Assembly: GCA_021234535.1 (NCBI GenBank)
Contig: CM037840.1
Coordinates: 25,301,020-25,365,019, forward strand
Direction: 5' to 3'
DNA from: Stichopus chloronotus
Taxonomy: Eukaryota; Echinodermata; Holothuroidea; Aspidochirotida; Stichopodidae
DNA: 64,000 nt
The notes under the pieces are model-generated. The model was not told the DNA's origin. It did no database searches and saw only the letters and a program-made list of their open reading frames with translations. Positions 13,967 to 24,692 of the stretch are shown one piece after another. Positions within the stretch are counted from its first letter, which is position 1. The number at the start of each line of letters is the position of its first letter. The position numbers and the translations under genes are program-made.

Positions 13967-14170
13967 TATTAATACGTCATGTGACGTCAGTCTCTGTGCT
14001 TGATAACGTCACTAGCATACAATCTCTCTTTTCAAGTAGCACTGAATCTCTGTAGCACGCGTGTGTGTATACCGCGGGGTATCATTCATAATACTGTTGT
14101 TCTCGGAGCACGAGTACCTGCAAAGAGTACACCGTCAACTAGTAACGTTTGCAGAGACGCCCAGTTAGGA
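13967..14170. repeat. diverged dispersed repeat, left copy
   Basis: Shares GTGTGACGTCAGTCTCT-like, GATAAC, AGTAGCA-TGAAT, GTATA-ACC, TATCAT and ACGAGTA...TAACG-TTGCA-AGA blocks, in order and orientation, with 18,967-19,160. Roughly 60% alike by eye. Confidence 0.4.
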
Positions 14171-16164
14171 CAACAAAACGCTTATTTTGGTCAGTACAGT
14201 ACATGTATACAAGTTATCTTCAACTGCGTCACTCATCAGTGGCGGACCAATCGCTTATCTTCATGCAACCTTTCGTTAATCAGGTCTCCATGGCAACCAA
14301 ATCTCGTAATCCCTTTCTTCCTCGTAAATGTCCAAGCTGAATACATGTTACCACACTTGAGTGATTCCCGGTGTTCGCCCCTATAGTTGGGAAATTCCCA
14401 TAGTCGATTCGTCAGAAGTCATTGATTTTGTTGGCACAGAAGACAAAAAGTTTGACGTTTTCGTGTGCAGCGTCTATTCCGAGAAAAAGATGGCAGTGTA
14501 TACTTACCAACCCTGATTCCTAATCTAGGAGATGTTGACCAGGCTTCCTCAATTAAATTTGATCAAATACAACACTGATCCATGGTGATGTAACGGAGGG
14601 GTTTACCCTCTCCTTAAATCCCCTTGAAGTTTTTGTGTTTCACAAGGGGCTTAAATGCAACATTGTTCACTTATCCAAGCCACTTTTTTTTTACAAACTG
14701 TCCATTTTGTAGTTGGCAGTAATTTTACTTTTGTATGGACCAAATATTATTACTGAGCATTATTTTAATATGTATAAAATTACTAGGCTTGACAGCCTTT
14801 GAGATCTAAAAAAATGACTAACTTTGGGAGGAATAATTTTCGTCGGCATGTTCGTAATATGTATCTTTTTTTTGTCAATATTCTTCCAGTATTAAGTTTT
14901 GTCTCTCCACTCCAAACTATATCGCGCCACAAGAGACGCTCACACGCCCATTGGAGGAATCCTGACGTAAACATCCACAGATACAATTCAACATTTAAAA
15001 CTTTATTTCCGTCGGCCCTTAAACAGAGTCATCCCCCAACCAAGAAAAACAAAAGGAATGTTGAATATTTATGTCACACAACAATAACAGCAGCAGAACC
15101 GAACCCTTCACCTAGCTCCAGAAAGTGGTCCAAAATGACCCAAATAGCTTGAAGAAGTCCACCAAAAATACTGCTCTGGTGATGTAAAAGAGACAAGGGG
15201 AGATTCTGTTTTAAAATCGGATATGATAGCTATTTTGGGAAAAGCAAAGCATTGCTAGGAGTACTTGTTTGAAGTACTGGACCAAAGAGAGCATCTTCTC
15301 AAAGGCCTGTGGTCCCGATTGAAGTAAGGTTAATAGAATAAAAAAGTTAATCACTGCACGTTAAGAACCACATTTATGATCATCTGTTAGACGCATTTAA
15401 TCACATAAGGTGGACGACTAATGCACAAATGACAGTAGCTGCCATCTGAACACCAAACAAGGAAAAAAAACAGGGAGAATTGCGGTGGAGAGAAAGAAGA
15501 CGCCCTCTATATCTGAACACTGAAACACATTGAATGAAGCCGTATACTTGAACGAAGGCGGTTCTTAATTATTGAACTCAGCGTATATGGAGCCATGCAC
15601 GTCAGCAGTTACACAGTAAATCAAAATAAAAATAGCTCCCTCTAATCCATTTTTTTCAGCACACCGCGACACGATCTCCAGTACGGAACACAATGGGTGC
15701 ATACATAACAAAAGGTACACAACCAAATACCTCATTTTGATACGAGCGTCCAGTCTAAACGGAGTCAATTCAGTTCTGATCGAACGAAAGGAGTTTGTTT
15801 ACGTTTCGATAAACTTAAGTTTATTTTTACCTGTCGTACGCTCAACTCATTCTCAGGTTTCTGACTTAAAGAATTACGCGGCTACATTTTCATCTATCTT
15901 TGGAAAAGGCGAAGATAACCAACCGCATAATAGTAACCATGTTCAACGTTTTCTGTTCGAATTCGATCACTGGAAGGAAAAAGTCTTAAATAGCCTCCTA
16001 AGGTTTCTTCTGACGAGGAGGTAACAAGATAGTCACCAACAGGCAGATGATTTTTGTTTCTTGTTTGTTTCTCCTTTTTTTTTCTTGGCTGGATCGTTAC
16101 GTCATATGTATAGTCTTCAATGTCAGACGTCGTAGGGCACAACATTTCTTGGAACCTTTTGCAG

Positions 16165-16213
16165 TTTTCCAGAGTTTATCAGTGACGTAAAAATGAGATT
16201 TTCAAGCAGCTCA
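16165..16213 (+). other. candidate 5' exon of the orphan gene
   Basis: The acceptor-like CTTTTGCAG precedes this stretch and a strong donor CAAG|GTATGT follows at 16,214. It contains ATGAGATTTTCAAGC. If joined to an acceptor at 16,615 the phase fits the orphan ORF. This is speculative; it may be 5' UTR or chance. Confidence 0.25.
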
Positions 16214-16637
16214 AGGTATGTCATTCACTCTCTTTGTCTTGGAAATTTTGACAATGAAAGAGGTGGGATCTAATACAACTTAAAAATTTTAGTTCAAAGG
16301 ATATTCCTCCAACGATTTGCTTATATGGATTGAGGTAAGAACGAAATCCGAAGGAGATGTTGCAGAGTACGTGTTGTTGAGACGAGAGAAGGTCTAATTC
16401 GTTATTAGTGTTACCAGATTGTTAAGTGGATACGTGCAACGTTGCTGTAAAAACTCGTTTTGTCGTGAAGGAGAGATAACATTTTAAACTCTAAACTGAG
16501 TCCACGAGGAATTGAAGTTGTTATGGTCATGTGACAAGTCCAGTCTCCTATGATACCATGAAATTCATCAGGTTAGTTGTGGTGACGATTTAAATTACTC
16601 AAAATTCATCATCAGCATCATCATCATCACCAATAAC

Positions 16638-17657
16638 ATGTTGGAGAGAGATAGTAAACATTCTACAGCGGCCATACCATGGATCGCGAATATGACTGAA
16701 AATAAACCCTCAGTGGACGGGGCAGGCGTAAATGGGGACGATAATCGACCCCGTATACCGAAACCGCCGGTTAAGGCTCACCAGCCTAAAGCTCCCATAA
16801 CCGGTAAAGCCTGCAAAGATAGCCACTTGGATAATAGCGGTATGTTCAGCCAACATTTCCGACGTCGTATTCTAGCCCGACGGTGTAGTGCACCGGAGGT
16901 CATGTTCGGTTTACCGCCAATCACCGATAACCGGTTAACAGCGCAGAGATGTGCAGCGGACAGTGGCTCCATGTTAAAGTCTAAGATTTCTTATGATCAG
17001 TGGGAAACCCCTTTGAAAGCCGGTTCAGACAATTCTTTACGAAACGGGTTGCAAAACGGAAGAGTCAATTTCACGACAGGTACAGAACGCGAGGACGACG
17101 GGTTTCAGCACATTGATCGCAAAAGTGATATTGCTAACAATAACACTAATCCTGGAAAATCTCCAAACCAAGAGAAAAATTCGATTACGAAATCTAAACA
17201 AAGTAGAACGAACGGTAGAGTACTCGGTCCGCTAAAAGAACCCGCAGGGAGAGAGTGCGCGTATCGCGCGAGACGCAGGCAGAGCGTGAGTCCCACGTCA
17301 CTCAGTAGAGACCTCGCTAGGTTCAACCAAAGGAAGTCATCGAACAACGCTTTCTACGGGGACAAGTACGGTAACTGCATCGAGAAGGATTTTAAAGTGC
17401 ACGAAGTAAGGACCAAACGTCGAAATGCAGCATACAGTGAAACAACAACAACAGCAGCTACTTACGACTCTTCGGTCATAGAAGAAAATGGCGACGACGA
17501 GGTCAGAGACGAAGAATTAAACGGTCGCATTTTGAGTTGGATTACAGATGTCGAAAAGGCTAGACGGAATCCCTATTCATTATGGTCAGACGACGAAACG
17601 AATGACGACGACGTTGCCAGGGAAACAGCGATCCGGGTGATACACGTCGGAGATTGA
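16638..17657 (+). CDS. orphan 339-residue protein, function unknown
   Basis: An uninterrupted ORF of 339 codons, visibly GC-richer than its surroundings and far longer than chance ORFs here. I do not recognise the family. No signal peptide, membrane segment or cysteine pattern is visible. Residues 37-53 are P/K-rich with PxxP (RIPKPPVKAHQPKAP). Residues 75-86 are basic (RRRILARRCSAP) and 211-219 read ARRRQSVSP; both have the R-x-x-S-x-P shape of 14-3-3/PKA-type sites. Residues 266-275 are S/T-rich, and the C-terminal third is acidic (ENGDDEVRDEEL, SDDETNDDDV) around a possibly folded NGRILSWITDVEKARRNPYS. Most of the chain looks disordered. An in-frame TAA about 50 bp upstream makes this the first Met of an unspliced reading. 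A CAG acceptor at 16,613-16,615 and a donor CAAG|GTATGT at 16,214 leave room for an upstream exon. ATTAAA at 17,943 and AATAAA at 19,315 are possible poly(A) signals. Confidence 0.7.
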   Translation: MLERDSKHSTAAIPWIANMTENKPSVDGAGVNGDDNRPRIPKPPVKAHQPKAPITGKACKDSHLDNSGMFSQHFRRRILARRCSAPEVMFGLPPITDNRLTAQRCAADSGSMLKSKISYDQWETPLKAGSDNSLRNGLQNGRVNFTTGTEREDDGFQHIDRKSDIANNNTNPGKSPNQEKNSITKSKQSRTNGRVLGPLKEPAGRECAYRARRRQSVSPTSLSRDLARFNQRKSSNNAFYGDKYGNCIEKDFKVHEVRTKRRNAAYSETTTTAATYDSSVIEENGDDEVRDEELNGRILSWITDVEKARRNPYSLWSDDETNDDDVARETAIRVIHVGD

Positions 17658-18966
17658 GTGTTTTGGGAAAACGACTAAAACTATCAATGTGGATAGTTGT
17701 AAAAGTATTTTTTAAAAATTGTTTATGTTCGTATGTCACTCTTGCAGAGATTAGTAACACATAGCTCAATTGAATGCCAGTCGATACAGCCTCGACTCAC
17801 AGTTCAAAACATTTACTGCATGTGCGTATGGCGGGTCAAAATTCAAACCATTTAAGTTGCAGAATCAATACTGTTTTGAAAGTGTGTGTGGCTTTGGCAA
17901 CTGTTTATGTAAGGCACCGCTGACAAAAAAGGACGTGTGCAAATTAAATAGACAACTTATATTTGTAACTCTCCACAATTATTAAGTTTTGTCTAATTAA
18001 CTTTTCAACAATGAAATATCTCCCTGTTTTTTTTTTTACAAAGCTCAAGTTGAAAAAAAAAAATACAGCATGAGTCCATGTAACGTATATTGCTGTGATG
18101 GAGAAACCATTTCCCTTTGTGGTGTCCTTACTGCTTTTACACGGGAACGCTCAAAAGCAAGAAAGCTTTGGCTGGATAAATCATTTTTATTAATACACCG
18201 TCACGTAACGGTGACCGGTGACACTGCAGCCCTAAACAACGGTCTAAAAATGGTTGACGTTTTTGCTTGTATACTTGTATAGCGACGTATTTACGTGCAA
18301 TCAACCAGTTCCGTAGAAAATGGTAAGATCCCTGATAAAATCCTTAAAAATTGTTATTATTGTTTAACACTATTAAAGACCTTTATTCGGTGGAACTGTT
18401 GGTGGACATCAGTTAAGATGCAGAGATGTATTGTGCATAGTTGCATGTGGTATGCGGTCATTAGATCGCGGGTTCGTATTCTCTAAGAGCATTTTCGGAC
18501 GTCACTCTCTGATCCAGTTTTAAGATAAGATGCAGTATATTTGGAAAGGACAGAGGTTAAAGTTAGTCCTTTCTTGTCCATCTCTCTACAAATTGTTGAA
18601 GCAGTGTGAGACTTTACGTTTTTTACTGTTAAAAATTATTGTCTAATATGTAGATATTCCTATGTGCAATGTTTATTTGTTTTTTTATTCCTATAGTACC
18701 GAAGTATGCACTACGAAGTTGAGTACAGTGTATGATTAATCAAATGCGTGTACATGTTTTTGTTAAGTTAAAAAACGTATCTGAAAACATATCTGTTACT
18801 TACGAACAATGTGGGTCACGTGGTATCCTCATACTAATCGCTGAATGGTTTAAGGATGGATCCAACCGATCTGTCTAAGTATGGATACTTTGAAGTTTGA
18901 TTTAAACGTCACGATCATGATATTTGCTTTCTCATTGGAATACTTAAATACGATTGACCGTCTAAT

Positions 18967-19160
18967 AGATTTCTCGTGTGACGTCAGTCTCTTCCCGATA
19001 ACTCTCCGCGAACGTTACTGAATAGTTTTCGGTTACCCTTTGCGAGTAGCAATGAATTAACCGTCGGTTGACCGTTTTTGTATATACCACTTTGCTATCA
19101 TAATGACGTTATTTAATATTTACTGTGTACGAGTAGTAGTAACGCTTGCATAGAGTTATC
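18967..19160. repeat. diverged dispersed repeat, right copy
   Basis: Partner of 13,967-14,170, same orientation, on the other side of the orphan ORF. Includes a TGACGTCA octamer at 18,979-18,986. Confidence 0.4.
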
Positions 19161-20455
19161 CGGCAGAAGATACTGGAGTCTCATAAAATGAGCTTTAACT
19201 TCTCATACGGAGGGATTCACCTAGTGTTTCCTGTTTCATATTTACTTGAGTGAACAAATTAGGGTGCTGCTTTTACCGAATTAATGTCGTGCGTTTGATC
19301 AGCTGCGAAGAGGAAATAAACAAGTTTAATTTAAATCTTCGATTCTATTTCAGTTTTTAATTTAAGGACAGTGACGCATCCTTCCCCCGACAGTTCAATT
19401 CCCCCAACCACTTACTTCTAAAACGTTTCCACAGCCTGTCTAAAACTCCTCTGACGTGTGCAATCAAAATAATGAGCCCCTGTGTATTCTGGGTAACATG
19501 AGCTACTATGTCTCTTTCGAATTGTCCGTCAATCAAAGAGCAGAGTCAATTGAGAATTATCTTACCATAAGCCAAAAATGTAGCTTTTGGTGATGAGTGA
19601 CTGCCTTTAACATTGTTTCAACGTTGTTACCTTGTCTACTAGGCCTATCACTGCAATTCACTCCTTTAACAACGTTTATTAACTTTTCTACGTTTAAAAG
19701 GGAAATTGATATATCAGTGACTGTTTTAGCAAATTATGAAATCTGTCTTCCCCCCTCACTGTTAAGAGCACCCCCCTGCTCGTAAGTGTCAGAGGTGTAA
19801 GACGATATCACAAGGGAGTCCCCGTTATCAGCCCTCAACTTAGTGTCCTACCGCTGAGTTACGTCATTGACTGGAGATAAATGAATGAATGAAATTCTAC
19901 TGAGCTTAGGCTTAAGTATGGACACTTCTGACGGGCTAAACAGTAACAAAATAGTACAACACGTACGATACACATGTAGTTGACATCGGGTACTGGGCAT
20001 GGAATACTACCACTGCCGTGACGTCATCGTATAGTACACTTCATACGGTGTGGTAACTTCGTGTTTCTACATACACTTCCATTGAATACCTGTTGTATGA
20101 GAGGATTAAGGGAGGTAAACAATGTATGCATGCTTGTAGACGCCAACAAGAATATTATCGACTTCCCGTTGGCTCTCATATGTTTCCTCAGAGAAATTCT
20201 CTTCTTTATCACCTGGTCGACCGCATGGTGGATTACAGAAGAAAGGACCAAATTACTGATCTCTCTAATTCCAGATGAGAATGTAATAAATAAGTCACTC
20301 GACATGTTTGTTCTAGGCTCTTAAGCTAACTGTACACATATACAGCAACTTGGTAACCTAATCAAAAAAGAAAATAGACGGTTGTTGGACGGTGTCGAGG
20401 ATCTCGAAGTCGAACAGGTAAGGGGAATGCTAGTGAAGATGTTGGACAAGATGGA

Positions 20456-20490
20456 GTTTATTTATTTATTATTTATTTATTTATTTATTA
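20456..20490. repeat. TTTA microsatellite
   Basis: Nearly perfect TTTA/ATTT repeat. A second short TA repeat lies at 20,718-20,739. Confidence 0.85.
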
Positions 20491-21289
20491 ACATTTGAAA
20501 GGAGGGTAAGATTCGTTTAGCAAAGAATGCTAATCTCCCCCGAGGCCCTCGTGTAAAATGACCTGAAAGTAGTTATCTGATGATGGACGTTAGCTTTAAT
20601 ACACTGTTAAAAGTGTAAATTGTAAAATGTACATTAACAGAAAGTAAAGTAAAAAAAAAATACAAAAAGATTACAGAACTTTTCTGGTAATTAGTTTCCA
20701 GACAATTTCTGTAATTCTATATATATATATATATATATTACGAATTCAATTCAGAGAGAACGGGGCAAAAACATTTATCCTTGACCTGAGTTACTACAGT
20801 ATGTTCCCACTAAGTTGCCCTGAATGCAAGAACTAGTAAAAATAATAATGAAAATAATACGTATTTGATATAGCGCCAGTTGTCAGAAAGTTTCAGAAAT
20901 TGTCAGAAAGTCAGTTTATTCCGGTACCCACTCTTTCGACAGACTATGGACTGCGGGTAAACACTGCTGTTAATATTCACATGATGTAAAATATTACATG
21001 AGCAAAGCAACTATGTTTGAGGTGGTTTAGTAACCGACAAAAGTTCATTCAACGAAAAGTAGAAGTCACAAACGTACTGTTGATGCATTCACACGAATTC
21101 ATTTCACGAAGTCATTTTCGCGTTCCATAAATAATAATTGGCATATCGTGAAGTTTTTCTTTGCTTAATTCGCCAAAATGTTGAATTTACAAAAATTGGT
21201 AAACTTTCCAAATACGATTACGACACCAATGGGAATGATCGATACGACGATAAAATAACACCTCACAGAGGTCAATTAATCGGTTAATT

Positions 21290-22089
21290 TGAAGAACCAG
21301 ATGAAAGAGCAAATTAACACGAAAATGTTAACGAAAGTCATAGTTTAACACAAACGTTTTCGAAGATATCACATCTTCCTCCTCAGGTAAGTGAAGTATA
21401 CAAAAGTAGCGAGACAATATGACATATTATGACAAGTAGTATCAGAAATATAACGTCTGACAGGTTTTAGAAAACGCTGAGTGTATACGATGATCCATGT
21501 TGGAACAGTTGGTTATTTAGAACAGGTTTGAGTTTTTTGATATGCAAGGCTTCTTTGATTTTGAGTTCAAAATCTGTATTCCCGGTATCTATGATGGTGA
21601 AGTTATTGCTGTTTGCTGTTCGGCAGTCTATGCACTGAGTGATGTGTTCATGGACAGCTGATTTTTCTGAGAGATGTTCCTTGATCCTGGTTGCTAGTTC
21701 CCTTTTTGTCTCACCAATGTAAGTGTGGTTCTTATCACAAGAACCTTCAAAAGAATAGATGGCATTAGCTTTAAGGGTTTTATGAGTCTAATCTTTCAAG
21801 GAAAAGTAGGTACCAACTTTGAAAGTTTTGAAAAGAAAAATTTTTTAAGTAGCAATAAGAAATGCCATGTGGTTTTCAAAACTTCCTAAAACCTGTCAGA
21901 CGTTATATTTCTGATACTACTTGTCATAATATGTCATATTGTCTCGCTACTTTTGTATATTTAACTTACCTGAGGAGAAAGATGTGATATCTTGGAAAAC
22001 GTTTGTATTAAACTATGACTTTCGTTAACATTTTCGTGTTAATTTGCTCTTTCATCTGGTTCTTCAAATGTACAACTCTTCCTAAATTA
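21290..22089 (-). mobile_element. Penelope-like element, truncated, with inverted flanking copies
   Basis: The insertion is flanked by a 13-bp target duplication TAATCGGTTAATT (21,277-21,289 and 22,090-22,102). Between two inverted ~175-bp arms (21,291-21,469 and 21,893-22,065) the minus strand encodes the C-terminal GIY-YIG-type endonuclease region of a Penelope-like retroelement. The arms contain the element's 3' tail. Penelope elements are known for pseudo-LTRs in direct or inverted arrangement, which this fits. The reverse transcriptase part is missing. Confidence 0.8.
21467..21787 (-). pseudogene. Penelope-like GIY-YIG endonuclease fragment
   Basis: About 106 open codons without a start Met, ending in TAA at 21,467 and closed upstream by an in-frame TAG at 21,788. 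Visible motifs are HTYIGETKRELATRIKEHL (YIG core plus conserved R), SAVHEHITQC, and TDFELKIKEALHIKKLKPVL-NN, the classical end of Penelope/GIY-YIG ORFs. The upstream reverse transcriptase is absent, so this is a dead fragment. Confidence 0.82.
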
Positions 22090-23174
22090 TAATCGGTTAA
22101 TTAACTCGAATATGCAGAATTGAAACCGGAGACGTAAAAAATTGTTTATGGCACAATCATGTTCGAATGTAACTATCCTTATGTGAGCAAAACAAATATG
22201 TTTAAAAAAATGACATTGGAATCAGTAGGAGTTACAGGTACGAAGAAAGTGACATGGAGCACTCAACAGGGATTTAAAGCAACTTATTCCTGGAAACTGT
22301 TGCTAGGTAACAGTCGATAACAGAAGACAGCGGGAACATTTCACCACAGGCTGAAACTACGGCAACATGGCAGGAGGTTGTTTGAACAATGGTAACGCTA
22401 GGATAGTCTTACAGGTTGCCTTTGTATCTGAGAGATATATGGTTAATGAGAATGACTGTGCTTGTTTTTTATTAAAAGTCAAAGAGAACATTTAAAGTCA
22501 GTTAACAGTACACAGCAAGATTGTGCAAAGGAGCTATTACAGTGCTCCACGGTCGTACCAAACTGTAAGAGAACGATATCTGATCTATGTGATACAGTAG
22601 AGACAACTCAAGCTCTGTCTTATTGTCATTCCTCATTGATGGATGTAAACCAAAGATGCCTTTGTCAATGTCGACAAACATAGACGTTGGTTGGAAGTAG
22701 GGGGGAGGGGAATGGAGTATCTTTTGTCCAAAAAAAAAAGGACCAAATGACAACTATAGGTAGGTGATAAAGAGATGTGAACATGCATCGGACAGTGAAT
22801 TGTCACACTAGCTGTAAAATATTACTGTCGCGTTTGAGGTTGAGTAGTTTTTATCAACCTAAAATGGACCAGTATAGTCGGCAAATCGTTTCTATATTGA
22901 AATTTTCTGTCCGAAAAAAAATATTCAATATTCGAAAAATGATTTTCGACGGGGTTGGGATAGGCGGTCAATTTAACCCTCTGTTCGTCACTCTTCCCCG
23001 TACTCCTGTATGTTGACAAAGATGCTACAGTTTTAGATGCCCCGACTGATGTTTACTCGCATCTGTGACCATCTTAGAAAATTTGAACCTCAATGAATAT
23101 ATGTTGTAGGCCGGCTCACCTGAGGAAAATTCTTTGAAATCGTCGGTAAATTATGCTGACAGCAAAGATCAAAT

Positions 23175-23539
23175 CGGGTGTTACAACCGCAAATGTAGAA
23201 AAATCCCAGCAATGCAATATCAACGGCTAATGTAGCACAGTCGACCGGTAATGTAGTAAACTCCCCGCTAATGTAGAAAAATCAACAGCCTAGGTAGTAA
23301 AATCGCTCCCCCGCAAATGTAGAACCACTCAACAGCAAATGCAGTTCTACAATACAATTTCCATAACCACATTTGCTGTTGGGTAGTTCTACATTTGCGG
23401 GGAGCTATTTTTCCCTTTATAAACTGTTGATTTCTCCACCTTAACTGGGAGTTCACTAGGTATGTGGTTGAGTGTGCTACATTAGCGGTCGATATTATAC
23501 ATTTGCTGGGACTTTCTACATTTGCGTTTGGAACACCGG
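23175..23539. mobile_element. foldback element with repeated GCAAATGTAGAA motif
   Basis: Imperfect inverted repeat: arms 23,175-23,341 and 23,370-23,539 with a spacer of about 28 bp. Ends read CGGGTGTT and AACACCGG. Each arm contains several copies of GCAAATGTAGAA or variants (GCTAATGTAG, GGTAATGTAG). The centre AACAGCAAATG / CATTTGCTGTT is perfectly palindromic. No clear target duplication and no coding potential. Confidence 0.6.
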
Positions 23540-24375
23540 GTGACAACCCGCACTACCCTCAAGAGCTACGTGACTGTGGTTGGTTCTCTCGAGGCTCAGT
23601 GGTGACGTCAAACAATCAATAGAATTCACTAAAAGTAAGACAATAGTCGTCTGTGAACATGACAAAGGTGGCCCTCAGTGGGTCAACATGGATCTTAGTT
23701 AGGGAAGCTAATTGGTTGGTTGACCTTCGGATGGTTTACCTCTGAGAGACTAATTAGTAATTAAAAAGAATTGCTTCTCTTAACTGTGTTGCATTGTTTA
23801 AGGCACATTCATCACGTCGCATAACATAATACAGGAGATTTTTCTGACTGTAACGAGCTAACCAACTACGGGTGTTTTATAGTCACACACTTACAGATGA
23901 ATCAAATTAGACCTTTCGACTGCGCATGTGCATATATTCAGAATAGGAAGCACTACATTAATATCAGCCTCCGTCGTTCTGATGGGCACCATTTTCCCAC
24001 AATGCCCGAGTCTAGTGCACACCCAAGCAAAAACCCAGTATCGTACCCTCCTGACGCGTCCGGGGTATGAGACATAACGTCAGACGAAATAGATAAGTGA
24101 TTGCAATGACTGGACAATTCCTGCAGCGTTTCTGCTTTTGTTGACTTTCAATAAAGAAGTTGTTGGTTTGGTATTGAACGTCAGAGAATTTTAACTTCTT
24201 CGAATTGTAGTTTACCATGGAGATATTAAATAGCTCCATGGTTACACCTCATACAGGGAGACTACTATGACCAGATGATTGAGAAGAAACTACCAGTGAT
24301 TCATTTTTACCTCATGATCACATCAGAAAACAATAGACGATTATACATGTGGCACAATATTGGGTCAGGTAATTG

Positions 24376-24692
24376 ATGACGATAGTAATGATGGTGATGG
24401 TAAAAATGATGAAGATGAAGATGGTGATGACGACAATGATAATGATGACGATGATAATGATGACGATGATGATGATAATGATGATGATTATTATAATGAT
24501 GAAGATAATGATGATAATGATGGTGATGATGATGATGATGATAATGATGATGGTGATGATGATGACGATGATAATGATGACGATGATGATGATGATAATG
24601 ATGATGATTATTATAATGATGAAGATAATGATGATAATGATGGTGATGATGATGATGATAATGATGATGGTGCGGGTGATGGCAATCACGAT
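24376..24692. repeat. GAT/AAT microsatellite with internal 120-bp duplication
   Basis: Compound GAT/GAC/AAT repeat. The segment at 24,481-24,538 recurs exactly 120 bp later at 24,601-24,658, so a longer unit has been duplicated. The apparent poly-Asp/Asn and poly-Ile ORFs are artefacts of the repeat. Confidence 0.9.

Larger units (their letters stand above)
9130..16160. other. intergenic, repeat-containing
   Basis: Apart from the foldback at 11.1-11.7 kb it holds poly(C) tracts (9,767, 10,004, 10,793, 11,800) and G11 at 13,732. GGGGGCACACCTC near 13,175 recurs inverted near 13,628. No coding exon could be supported. Confidence 0.5.

Noticed and set aside
14000..14386. 128-codon plus-strand ORF
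   Set aside because: Overlaps the diverged dispersed repeat, and a second frame is also open here; no recognised domain.
19825..19875. tRNA-like A box (GTAACTCAGCGGTAG) on the minus strand
   Set aside because: No convincing B box or stems; at best a SINE scrap, not a tRNA gene.
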